Assembly (NCBI RefSeq): GCF_001294645.1
Contig: NZ_CP011868.1
Span: 1,054,001-1,118,000 of the forward strand
Direction: 5' to 3'
Source: Pseudonocardia sp. HH130629-09
GTDB lineage: Bacteria > Actinomycetota > Actinomycetes > Mycobacteriales > Pseudonocardiaceae
DNA length: 64,000 nt
The translations under genes and the position numbers were made by a program. Shown piece by piece: positions 1-35,031 of this stretch. How positions within the stretch are numbered: the stretch's first letter is position 1; each line of letters begins with the position of its first letter. Under the pieces are notes generated by a model. That model was given only the letters and a program-made list of their open reading frames with translations, was not told where the DNA came from and searched no databases.

Positions 1-25516
<25,516 letters not shown>

Positions 25517-25520
<4 letters not shown>

Positions 25521-28500
25521 CCACGTCCCAGGACAAGCTGGCCGATGCCCTGCGCGCCTCAATGAAGGAGGGCGAGCGTCTGCGCCGGGAGAACCGGCGC
25601 CTCGCCGGGGCCGCCTCCGAACCGATCGCGGTGATCGGCATGGGCTGCCGCTACCCGGGCGGGGTGAACTCCCCGGAGGACCTCGCCGACCTCGTCGAGT
25701 CCGGGCGGGACGCGGTCACCGGGTTCCCCACCGACCGCGGCTGGGACCTGTCGGCACTGCAGGACGGCGGCGTCGACGAGCGCGGCACCAGCGTCAGCCA
25801 ACAGGGCGGCTTCCTGGACGGCGTCGCCGACTTCGACCCGGGCTTCTTCGGCATCTCGCCCCGCGAGGCCCGCACGATGGACCCGCAGCAGCGGCTGCTG
25901 CTGGAGGTGTCGTGGGAGGCGATCGAACGGGCCGGGATCGACCCGACGTCGCTGCGCGGCACCCCGACCGGCGTCTACACCGGCACGAACGGCCAGGACT
26001 ACGCCTACCTGGTGGTCCGCTCCCTGGCCGACGCGGACGGCGACGTCGGCACCGGTATCGCCGCCAGCGCCACCTCCGGACGGCTGTCCTACACCTTCGG
26101 GCTGGAGGGCCCGGCCGTCACCGTGGACACGGCGTGCTCGTCGTCGCTGGTGGCGCTGCACCTGGCCGCGCACGCGCTGCGGGCGGGGGAGTGCTCGCTG
26201 GCGCTGGCCGGCGGCGTGAACGTGATGTCCACGCCCGGCTCGCTGCTGGAGTTCAGCCGTCAGGGCGGCCTCGCCGCGGACGGGCGCTGCAAGGCGTTCT
26301 CCGACGACGCCGACGGCACCGGCTGGGCCGAGGGCGTCGGAGTGCTGGTGCTGGAGCGGTTGTCCGAGGCCCGCCGGCGCGGGCACCCGGTGCTGGCGGT
26401 GGTCCGCGGCAGCGCCGTCAACTCCGACGGAGCGTCGAACGGGTTCACCGCCCCCAGCGGCCGTGCCCAGCAGCGGGTGATCCGCGCGGCACTGGCCGCC
26501 GCCGGGCTGAGGGCGGCCGACGTCGATGTGGTGGAGGCGCACGGCACCGGGACGCCGCTCGGCGACCCGATCGAGGCCCGCGCGTTGCTGGCCACCTACG
26601 GCGACCGGGACCCCGCGCAGCCGCTGCGGCTGGGCTCGGTGAAGTCCAACATCGGCCACACCCAGGCCGCCGCGGGCGTCGCCGGCGTGATCAAGATGGT
26701 GCAGGCGATGCGGCGGGGGACCGTGCCGGCGACCCTGCACGCGGACACGCCCTCCTCCCACGTGGACTGGAACTCCGGCGCCGTCCGCCTGCTCACCGAC
26801 GCCGAACCGTGGCCCGAGACCGGACGGGCGCGCCGCGCGGCGGTCTCCTCGTTCGGTGTGAGCGGCACGAACAGCCACGTCGTCCTGGAACAGGCACCGG
26901 CCCTCGACCCGGCCGGCGACCCGGCGGTCGACCCGGCCGACGGCCCGGCGCGCACCGTGCCGTGGCTGCTGTCCGCACCGACCGCGTCGGGGCTGCGGGC
27001 CCAGGCCGGGCGCCTGCACCGCGCCCTGGACGGCGCAGCGGCCGCGGCGTCGGACGTCGGGTACTCGCTCGCCACCTCACGCACCCGGTTCCCGCACCGG
27101 CTCGCCGTCGTCGGCGACGACACGTCCGCGCTGGCCGGGGCCCTGTCCGGCTGGCTCGACGGCGCACCGGCCGCGGCGCAGGGCACCGCCCGCCGCGACG
27201 CCCAGCTCGGCGTCCTGTTCGCCGGTCAGGGCTCGCAGCGGCTCGGGATGGGGCGTGAGCTGCACGCGCGGTTCCCGGTGTTCGCGCGAGCCTTCGACGA
27301 GGTGTGTGCGCACCTGGATCCCGCGGTGGGGGAGGTGATGTGGGGTGACGATGCCGGTGCGTTGAACGACACCGGTGTGGCGCAGCTGGCGTTGTTCGCG
27401 CTGGAGGTGGCGTTGTTCCGGCTGGTCGAGTCGTGGGGTGTGGTCCCGGATCACCTGGTCGGGCACTCGATCGGGGAGATCGCGGCCGCGCACGTGGCGG
27501 GGGTGTTCTCGCTGGCCGATGCGGCGACCCTGGTGTCGGCGCGTGCCCGGTTGATGGGTGCGCTGCCGGCCGGTGGCGTGATGGTGGCGGTCGCGGCCAC
27601 CGAGGAGGAGGTCACGCCGCTGCTGACGGGGGGAGTATCGATCGCTGCGGTGAACGGGCCGTCGTCGGTGGTGGTCTCGGGTGCGGAGTCCGAGGTGGAC
27701 GCGCTGGTGGGCCGGTTCGCGGACCGGCGGACCAAGCGGTTGGCGACCTCGCATGCGTTCCACTCGCCGTTGATGGCGCCGATGATGGAGGAGTTCCGGG
27801 CGGTGGTGGCGGGCCTGGAGTTCGCCGCGCCGCAGATCCCGATCATCTCCACCGTTGCCGGGCGCACCGGCGACGACGTCACCGATCCCGCCTACTGGGT
27901 GGAGCACGTCCGCGCCACGGTGCGCTTCGCCGACGCCCTCACCACCCTCACCGAGGAGGGCGTGCACACCCTGCTCGAGATCGGCCCGGACACCACGCTC
28001 TCCGCGCTGGCCGCCGGGGCGGGAGCCGACATCGCCGTCCCGGCACTGCACCCCGACCAGGGCGAGGAGACCTCGGTCGTCACCGCGCTCGCCCGCCTGG
28101 ACACCGCAGGCGCCACCGTCGACTGGGCACGGTTCTTCACTGGCGCCACCCCCGTCGACCTGCCCACCTACGCGTTCGAGCACGAGCGGTTCTGGGCCCG
28201 TGGCGGCAGCGCGGCGACCGACGCGGCCGGTCTCGGGCTGACCCCGGCCGGACACCCGCTGCTCGGGGCCACCGTGCCGGTCGCCGGCACCGGCGACGTC
28301 GTGCTCACCGCGGCCCTGTCCACCGCGACCCACCCGTGGCTGGCCGACCACGTCGTCGGCGGGGCCGTGGCCTTGCCCGGCACCGGCTTCCTGGAGCTCG
28401 CGATCCGGGCCGCCGACGAGGTCGGCTGCGAGCGCGTCGAGGAGCTCACCCTGGCCGCGCCCCTCGTCCTGCACGGCGCGGCCGCGACCCACCTGCAGCT

Positions 28501-31500
28501 GCGCGTCGGCGCCCCCGCCGACGACGGGCGTCGCGACATCGGGATCCACTCCCGGGCCGGGGGCACCGACGAGTGGGTGCGGCACGCCACCGGAACGCTC
28601 GCCGGCGGCGCGCCCGCGGGCGGCGCCGCGCACCCGGACCTGTCCGGGACCTGGCCGCCCGAGGGCGCCACCGCGGTCGACATCGACCACCTCTACGCCA
28701 CGGACACCGGCGTGCAGTACGGCCCGGTGTTCCGTGGGCTGCGCGCGGCCTGGCGCCGCGGCGAGGACGTGTTCGCCGACGTCGCGCTCCCGGACGAGGT
28801 CGACGACGCCGGCGCGTTCGGGCTGCACCCCGCGCTGTTCGACGCCGCGCTGCACGCCATCCGCTCCGCCCACGACGACGAGGACACCGCGCTGCTGCCG
28901 TCCTCCTGGTCCGGGGTGACACTGGCGGCCTCCGGCGCGTCCGCGCTGCGTGTGCGGATCGGGCGCCGCGACGGCGACGAGGTCACCCTGGACGCCGCCG
29001 ACCCCGACGGCGGTCCGGTGATCTCGGTGGAGTCACTGGCCCTGCGCCACGCCGACCCCGCGACGGCGACGGCGCGCCGAAACGACCTGTCCGGGCTGTT
29101 CCGCCTCGACTGGGTCACCGGCGCGGCCGTCCCCGGCCGCGCCCCGACGCGGGTGACGGTGCTCGGCCCGGACCCGCTCGACCTGGTCCCGGCACTGACC
29201 GGCGCGGGCCACCACGTCGCACACCGCGACGACTCGGCCGACGCCGGGCCGGCCGACGCCGCGGAGACCGCGGACACGGGTCCGGTCCTCGTGCCCCTCG
29301 CCGGGGGCCCCGCCGGATCGGGCGACACCCGCGCGCTGGTCGCCGCCGCGCTCCGGCGGTTGCAGGACCTCGTCTCCGGGGACGGCGCCGGACGGGTCGT
29401 CCTGGTCACCCGGGGCGCGGTCGCGACCGACCCCGGCGACGACGTCACCGACCCCGCCGCCGCGGCCGTCTGGGGGCTCGCGCGCTCGGCACAGGCCGAA
29501 CACCCGGACCGGGTGCTGCTCGTCGACCTGGACTCCGCTCCGGAGTCCGCCGCGCGCCTGCCCGAGATCGTCGCCGCACTGGACCCGGAGGAGCCGCAGG
29601 TCGCCGTCCGCGCCGGCGTGCCCCGACCGGCCCGGATCGCGCCGCTCACCACGAGCACCGCACTGGTACCGCCGGCCGGCACCCCGTGGCGGCTCGACGC
29701 CACCGGCGGCGGCAACGCCGACGGCCTCGCACTGGTGCCCTGCTCGGAGGTGACCGAGCCGCTGACCGGACGCGACGTCCGCGTCCGGGTGCACGCGGCC
29801 GGCCTCGGCCCCCGGGACGTCCGCACCGCGCTGGGGGCGCACCGTGGCGACGCGCGGCGGCTCGGGTCCGAGGCGGCCGGTGTCGTCACCGACGTCGGAC
29901 TGCTGGTCACCGACCTGCGCCCGGGTGACCGGGTCGCCGGGATGCTGTCCGGCGGGTTCGGCCCGGTCGGCGTCGTCGACGAGCGGCTCCTCGCCCGGAT
30001 CCCGGACCGGTGGTCGTTCGAGGAGGCGGCCGCGGTGCCCTCGGCGTTCCTCACCGCCTACTACGCACTCGTCGACCTGGCCGGGGTGCAGGCGGGCCAG
30101 AAGGTGCTGGTGCACAACGGTGCCGGTGCGGTCGGGATGGCCGCCATCGAGCTGGCCCACCACCTCGGGGCCGAGGTGTACGCCACCGCGGGCCCCGGCA
30201 CGCAGGACATCCTGCGCGGGCTCGGTGTCGCCGACGACCACATTGCCTCCCCGCGTGACACCACGTTCGCCGAGAGCCTCGCCGGTGCCGGGATCGACGT
30301 CGTCCTCCACGCGCCGACCGACGGGTTCGCCGACGCCTCCCGCGGACTGCCGGTGCCGGGCGGGCAGGTCCTGGACCTCGGCCCGACCGACGACCCCGTC
30401 GGGCAGCCCGGCACCACCGACGCCGCGTCCGCCCTCGACACCGTCGACCCGGACCGGATCCACACGATGCTCGAGACCGTGCTCGGACTGCTCGCCGACG
30501 GCACACTCGACCCGCTGCCCCGCGTCGCGTGGGACGTGCGCCGGGCGCCGGAGGCGTTCCGGTTCGTCACCCGCGCCGGGCACGCCGGCGCGGTGGTGCT
30601 GCGCGTCCCGCGCGAGCAGGACCCCCAGGGCACCGTGCTGATCACCGGTGGTCTGGGCGGGCTCGGCGCCGAGCTCGCCCGCCACCTGTCCGTGCGGGGT
30701 GCGTCCCGCCTGCTGCTGGCCGGCCGCCGCGGCCCGGACACCCCCGGCGCACTCGAGCTGGCGGCCGAGCTCGCCGCCCACGGCACCGACGCCCGGGTGG
30801 TGGCCTGCGACCTCGCCGAACCCGGTGCCGCAGCGGACCTCGTCGCGGGCGTCGACCCCGACCACCCGCTGACCGCCGTCGTGCACGCCGCGGGCGTCCT
30901 CGACGACGGCGTCCTGGAGGCGATGACCCCGAAGCGCCTGGACACCGTCCTGGCCCCGAAGGTCGACGCCGCCTGGGAGCTGCACCGGGCCACCGAGCAC
31001 CTCGACCTGGCGGCGTTCGTCCTCTACTCCTCCACCGCCGGGGTGATCGGCAGCCCCGGGCAGTCCAACTACGCGGCGGCGAACGCCGGCCTGGACGCGC
31101 TCGCCGCGCACCGGCGCGCCACCGGCCTGCCCGCGGTGTCGCTGGCCTGGGGTCCCTGGGAACAGGGTGCCGGCATGACGGCGACGCTCGGCGAGCGTCA
31201 GACCCGCCGGTTGGGCGCGGCCGGGATGCCACCGCTGCCGGTCGAGCGGGGACTCGCCCTGTTCGACGCCGCGCTCGGCTCCGACGAGGCGTTGATCCTG
31301 CCGCTCGGCACACCGCCCTCGGGCGGTGGCGCGCCGTCCGGGCCGGTGCCCCCGGTCCTGCGCAACCTGGTCCGGGGCGGGCGGCGCAGCGCCGCCGCCG
31401 GGTCGGCGGCCTCGGCCCCCGACCTCGCCGCGCGACTGGCCGACCTCCCCGAGACCGACCGCCGCGCCGCGCTGACCGACCTGGTCCGGACCGCGGCGGC

Positions 31501-31942
31501 CGCCGTGCTCGGGCACGCCTCGCCGGACGCCGTCGACGCCGACCGGGAGTTCCGCCTGCTCGGGGTCGACTCGCTGACCGCCGTCGAGCTGCGCAACCGG
31601 GTCGGCGCGGCCACCGGGCTGCGCCTGCCGACGACCCTGGTGTTCGACCAACCGACGCCGGTCGCGGTCGCCGAGCACCTGGCGGAGTTGCTGCCGACCG
31701 GCCCCGGGTCGCCCGACGGCGGGGGATCGGTGCTCGACCGGCTCGCGAACTTCGAGGCGGCCATGGGCGCCGCCGCCCCGGACGCCGACGAGCGCGCCGA
31801 CGTCACCGCGCGCCTGCGCCGGATGCTGGCCCGCTGGGAGACCGCGCCCGCCGACGGTGTGGGTGACCGGCTGAGCGGGGCCAGCACCACGGACCTGTTC
31901 TCCTTCATCGACAACGAGCTCGGCCGCTCGGCGGGCGCCTGA
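25517..31942 (+). CDS. Single-module PKS, KS-AT(malonyl)-DH-ER(degenerate)-KR-ACP, in the position of NysJ module 15
   Basis: 2141 residues. The ATG overlaps the previous stop (ATGA), with GGAG at 25507-25510 six bases before it. The N-terminus is a coiled-coil docking helix ([20 protein letters not shown]). KS Cys is 26135; AT Ser 27467 (GHSIGE) with HAFH 27752-27763, malonyl type. DH has His 28349 ([10 protein letters not shown]) and Asp 28841, intact. The ER (about 29675-30600) departs from consensus at several conserved sites, see findings. KR has [11 protein letters not shown] 30899-30907, Tyr 31070 and Pro 31055 (B2-like). ACP Ser is 31571 (GVDSL). The C-terminus ends with a docking domain ([11 protein letters not shown]), so the protein is complete and must hand the chain to another PKS protein, which is not downstream here. 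NysJ has three modules, so this protein is shorter than its counterpart. If the ER is dead it leaves a double bond; if active, a saturated carbon. Confidence 0.94.
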
Positions 31943-32189
31943 GAGCGTGTCGTGAAACCTCGTGAGTCAGGTCCCGAGGTCTTCTGACATCCGGCGGGCG
32001 GCTTCCTTCTCGATCTCGCTGCGGGGTTCGGGGAGCTGCTCGCCGGCCGACCGCGCCGACATCAACCGCTGACCAGCACACTTACCGCCCACTGCCTGTT
32101 GGTCGACGACGAGTCATGAGCCGGGTGACTCCGGTGGGACCACCAACGCCGCCGCGCCGGACGATCACCGGTTTCACAACACGTTCTGA
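31940..32189. mobile_element. Short inverted-repeat element, probably a decayed IS or MITE
   Basis: Near-perfect terminal inverted repeats bound a stretch of about 250 bp. The left end is TGAGAGCGTGTCGTGAAACC (31940-31959); the right end (32170-32189) reads TCAGAACGTGTTGTGAAACC in reverse complement, 17 of 20 identical. The left end overlaps the stop codon of the preceding PKS gene. No intact transposase is present. On the minus strand about 30 codons ending near 31967 encode a hydrophilic tail (..PEPRSEIEKEAARRMSEDLG, stop) that could be the remnant of a protein's C-terminus. Ends of the type GAGCGTGT..TGAAA recall actinobacterial IS5-like elements, from memory only. Confidence 0.6.
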
Positions 32190-32243
32190 GCCGCGCTCCG
32201 GCCCGCCCCCGCCACCCGGCGGCGCCGCGGCCCGGCCGCCCGG

Positions 32244-32313
32244 CCATGATCGCCACGTCTGAGCCGATCGGTGCCGGAAACGGCACCGATCCCTGCACTG
32301 GTGGTGATCATGG
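32244..32313. terminator. Nested inverted repeats with a GAAA-loop hairpin
   Basis: The inner hairpin is an 11-bp perfect stem (32266-32276 with 32281-32291) closed by a GAAA tetraloop. It is framed by an outer inverted repeat CCATGATCGCCA (32244-32255) and TGGTGATCATGG (32302-32313), 11 of 12 complementary. The inner hairpin could end transcription of the upstream PKS genes. The outer pair could instead be a protein-binding site. No T-run follows, which is usual in GC-rich actinomycetes. Confidence 0.5.
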
Positions 32314-32357
32314 GGTGCCTCGGCCCCCCTGAGCCGCCGGCTCGGACCGGGGGACAC

Positions 32358-32393
32358 GGAACGGGCCGCGTCCTGGTGGACGCGGCCCGTTCC
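32358..32393. terminator. 16-bp perfect stem-loop between the converging PKS and methyltransferase genes
   Basis: The arms 32358-32373 and 32378-32393 are perfectly complementary with a TGGT loop. It sits 17 bp beyond the stop of the minus-strand methyltransferase gene, so it is a good intrinsic terminator for that gene and possibly works in both directions. Confidence 0.75.
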
Positions 32394-32410
32394 CGTCGGA
32401 GTGTCGTCGG

Positions 32411-33268
32411 TCAGGGCTTGCGCCAGTACACGCCCATCCGGTCGATGTCGATGATCTCCGCGTCGATCCCGTGCTGCGCGCGGTAGTCGGTGACGGCGTC
32501 GGCACAGCCCGGTACGCAGTAGTCGTCGATGATGACGAACCCGCCGGAGGACAGCCGCGGGTAGAGGTTCACCAGGGCGTCCATCGTCGAGTCGTACCAG
32601 TCGCCGTCGAGGCGCAGCAGCGACAGCCGCTCGATCGGCGCGGTCGGCAGGGTGTCGGAGAACCACCCCGGCAGGAACCGGACCTGGTCGTCGAGCAGCC
32701 CGTAACGGTCGAAGTTCTCCTGCACCTGCGCCAGGTCGACGGCCAACATCCGTTCGTTGACCGTCGCGACGTCGTGACCCATCGCCGCGACCGGGTCGGG
32801 GTCGCGATCCCCGGCGGGGGGCAGGCCGGCGAACGAGTCGGCCACCCACACGGTGCGGTCGGTACAACCGTGGGCGACGAGGAAGGCCCGCATGAAGATG
32901 CACACCCCGCCGCGCCAGACGCCGGTCTCGATGACGTCGCCGGGGACGTCGTCGGCGAGGATCCGCTCGAGGCACTCGTGGACGTTGTCCAGCCGCCGCC
33001 GCCCGACCATCGTGTGGGCCACCGTCGGCCAGTCCCGACCCCCGTCGCGGGCGTCGGCGTCGAACTCGAGCAGCCGCTCACCGAGACCTTCGACCGGAAT
33101 GGGCATCTCGGTGGAGTCGGGATCGTCGATCTGCCGGATGTGGGCGTAGGCCCCGTCCGGATAGATGACGTTGGTCAGAACCTTCTTCATCAGATCCAGA
33201 TAGCGGTCGGTGCCGGTGACCCGTCCGTCGGCCACGTCGACCACGTCGACCTGTGGGGAGATCGTCAT
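32411..33268 (-). CDS. TylF/NovP-family sugar O-methyltransferase
   Basis: 285 residues. Start ATG at 33268, preceded on its strand by AAGGAG six bases upstream. It belongs to the macrocin O-methyltransferase (TylF) family, SAM- and Mg-dependent enzymes that methylate sugar hydroxyls on natural products. Visible motifs: the SAM-binding region GDVIETGVWRGG, then VADSFAGLP, then LRLDGDWYDSTMDAL and LYPRLSSGGFVIIDDY, which contain the family's metal and catalytic acidic residues. NovP, a relative, methylates the 4-hydroxyl of noviose. Neighbours are all deoxysugar genes, so the substrate is probably the deoxyhexose made by this subcluster, before or after transfer to the macrolide. Position of methylation (4-O favoured) is inference. 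It is 102 bp downstream of the epimerase gene on the same strand and may share its transcript. Confidence 0.9.
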   Translation of the reverse strand: MTISPQVDVVDVADGRVTGTDRYLDLMKKVLTNVIYPDGAYAHIRQIDDPDSTEMPIPVEGLGERLLEFDADARDGGRDWPTVAHTMVGRRRLDNVHECLERILADDVPGDVIETGVWRGGVCIFMRAFLVAHGCTDRTVWVADSFAGLPPAGDRDPDPVAAMGHDVATVNERMLAVDLAQVQENFDRYGLLDDQVRFLPGWFSDTLPTAPIERLSLLRLDGDWYDSTMDALVNLYPRLSSGGFVIIDDYCVPGCADAVTDYRAQHGIDAEIIDIDRMGVYWRKP

Positions 33269-33370
33269 TTCCTGCTCCTTCGCAGCAGTTCGGTGGGATG
33301 GCGCACAGTCACCGAAACTGTAGGACGACCGGATCTGGTGAATTCCCTGAACAACGCGGTCCGGGCCGGG

Positions 33371-33952
33371 TCAGGTGCCGGCCGGCTCGCGGTAGGCAGT
33401 GAGCAGGCCCAGCTCGACGGCCTCGGACAGCGTCGGCGCGGCCGCGTCCTTGTCCGAGCGGATCGGGTCCTCGGTGAGATTCCAGGGAATCGCCAGATCG
33501 GGGTCGAGCGCCTGAATGTCGATCATTGTTCCGGGCACGTACTCGGTGTCGCACAGATAGTTCATGCACGTGTCGTCGGTGAGTGCCAGGAATGCGTGCC
33601 CCAGGCCGTCCCCGAGGTAGACCCCGACACCGGAACCGGCCTCCTGCAGGGTGGTGTCCACGGCCCCGAACGTCGGCGAGCCCACCCGCAGGTCCACCAC
33701 CACGTCCAGCGCGGCGCCCCGGACGCAGGTCACCAGCTTCGCCTGGCCGGGCGGCAGGGTGGTGCCGTGGATGCCGCGCAACGTGTTGCGGTGGGACACG
33801 GAGAAGTTGGTCTGCGCGACCCGGAACGGCCTGCCGAGCGCGGCCTCGACGTCCGAGATCCGCCACGCCTCGTAGAACAGGCCCCGCCGGTCGGGGATCT
33901 GGGTCGGGGTGATCCGGAACGCGCCCGGCACCGCCGTCTCGGTGATCTCCAT
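33371..33952 (-). CDS. rmlC: dTDP-4-keto-6-deoxyhexose 3,5- (or 5-) epimerase, RmlC family
   Basis: 193 residues from the ATG at 33952. An in-frame start at 34204 would add 84 residues of no family likeness that run across the divergent promoter region, so it was not used. RmlC cupin features are visible: DRRGLFYEAW near the N-terminus, VSHRNTLRGIHG with the catalytic His, AKLVTCVRGAALDVVVDLR with the conserved Lys, and NYLCDTEYVPG carrying the Tyr general acid. It converts a D- to an L-configured 4-keto-deoxysugar, or inverts a single centre. With the 2,3-dehydratase and 3-ketoreductase nearby the product could be an L-2,6-dideoxyhexose. The JadU-type role in L-digitoxose formation is the closest precedent. 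It is transcribed divergently from rmlA. Confidence 0.9.
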   Translation of the reverse strand: MEITETAVPGAFRITPTQIPDRRGLFYEAWRISDVEAALGRPFRVAQTNFSVSHRNTLRGIHGTTLPPGQAKLVTCVRGAALDVVVDLRVGSPTFGAVDTTLQEAGSGVGVYLGDGLGHAFLALTDDTCMNYLCDTEYVPGTMIDIQALDPDLAIPWNLTEDPIRSDKDAAAPTLSEAVELGLLTAYREPAGT

Positions 33953-34155
33953 CGTGCCGCTCCGCTCCGCTCGCTCGTCGTGTGACGGGCCCAACGCTAG
34001 GGCGGGGATCCGCACGGCCGGGGGCTTCCGGGGCAGGTCAGGGGATTGCCCTAGACATCGTCGCGCCGGCGGCACGGGTCGGCTGCTTCCGGGGTTCTTC
34101 CCAGTCCGGCGTTGGTAGACCTCGTCCGATCTCTCCCGACCCCGAGGAGCACGCA
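33953..34155. promoter_or_regulatory. Divergent promoter region between epimerase and rmlA genes
   Basis: 203 bp between two diverging starts must hold promoters for both sugar transcripts. No clear -35/-10 pair was found on either strand. A good ribosome binding site for rmlA, GAGGAG, is at 34144-34149. Confidence 0.55.
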
Positions 34156-35031
34156 GTGAAAGGCATCGTCCTGGCCGGCGGATCCGGCAGCCGGCTCCAC
34201 CCACTGACGCTGGCCGTGTCCAAGCAGCTGATGCCGGTCTACAACAAGCCGATGATCTACTACCCCCTGTCGGTGCTGATGCTGGCCGGCATCCGGGACA
34301 TCCTGATCATCACCACCCCACGTGACGTCCCGGCCTTCCAGGCCCTGCTCGGCGACGGCTCGCACCTCGGACTCTCGCTGACCTACGGCGAGCAGCCGGA
34401 GCCGAACGGCCTGGCCGAGGCGTTCCTGATCGGTGCCGACCACATCGGCGACGACCCGGTCGCGCTGATCCTGGGCGACAACATCTTCCACGGCCCGGGC
34501 TTCGCACCGCTGCTGCAGCGCACGGTCGACGAGGTGAAGGGCGCCGTGCTGTTCGGGTACCCGGTCGCCGACCCGCACCGGTACGGGATCGGCGAGATCG
34601 ACGCCGACGGCGTGCTGGTCTCGATCGAGGAGAAGCCGGCGTCGCCGCGCTCGAACCAGGCGGTCACCGGGCTCTACCTCTACGACAACGACGTCGTCGA
34701 GATCGCCGGTTCGGTCCGGCCGTCGGCGCGGGGGGAGCTGGAGATCACCGACGTCAACCGGGTCTACCTCGAGCGGGGACGGGCCCGGATGATCAACCTG
34801 GGGCGGGGGTTCGCCTGGCTGGACACCGGCACCTACCCGTCGCTGCTCGACGCCGGTCAGTTCGTGCGCACGCTGGAGGAACGGCAGGGCACCCACATCG
34901 CCTGCCTGGAGGAGATCGCCCTGCGGATGGGGTTCATCGACGTCGAACAGTGTCGCGTCCTCGGCGAGCGGCTGGAGCGGTCCGGCTACGGGCGGTACGT
35001 CCTGGAGACCGTCGAGGCGGTGCGGTCGTGA
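34156..35031 (+). CDS. rmlA: Glucose-1-phosphate thymidylyltransferase (RmlA)
   Basis: 291 residues from the GTG at 34156, chosen because GAGGAG lies six bases upstream and the protein then begins with the family's own N-terminus, KGIVLAGGSGSRLHP. Upstream in-frame sequence looks non-coding. Other family motifs: SKQLMPVYNKPMIYYPLSVL, GEQPEPNGLAEAFLIG, LILGDNIFHG and GFAWLDTGTY. It makes dTDP-glucose from glucose-1-phosphate and dTTP, the entry step of the deoxysugar path. Its stop overlaps the start of rmlB (GTGA), so the two are translationally coupled. Length is normal for RmlA. Confidence 0.97.
   Translation: MKGIVLAGGSGSRLHPLTLAVSKQLMPVYNKPMIYYPLSVLMLAGIRDILIITTPRDVPAFQALLGDGSHLGLSLTYGEQPEPNGLAEAFLIGADHIGDDPVALILGDNIFHGPGFAPLLQRTVDEVKGAVLFGYPVADPHRYGIGEIDADGVLVSIEEKPASPRSNQAVTGLYLYDNDVVEIAGSVRPSARGELEITDVNRVYLERGRARMINLGRGFAWLDTGTYPSLLDAGQFVRTLEERQGTHIACLEEIALRMGFIDVEQCRVLGERLERSGYGRYVLETVEAVRS

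Noticed and set aside
28200..29050. DH of the NysJ-like module considered inactive together with its ER
   Set aside because: His 28349 within HxxxGxxxxP and Asp 28841 are both present, so only the ER shows loss.
32471..33985. Plus-strand open frame of 504 codons over the methyltransferase and epimerase genes
   Set aside because: The minus strand encodes two recognisable enzymes with ribosome binding sites; the plus frame has low-complexity shadow composition and no motif.
33982..34155. N-terminal extension of RmlA from an upstream ATG at 33982
   Set aside because: The added 58 residues match no RmlA feature and would cover the divergent promoter region. GAGGAG before the GTG at 34156 fixes the start.
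34950..35027. N-terminal extension of RmlB into rmlA
   Set aside because: The GTG at 35028 overlaps the rmlA stop and gives the standard Rossmann N-terminus. The extension is rmlA coding sequence read in another frame.
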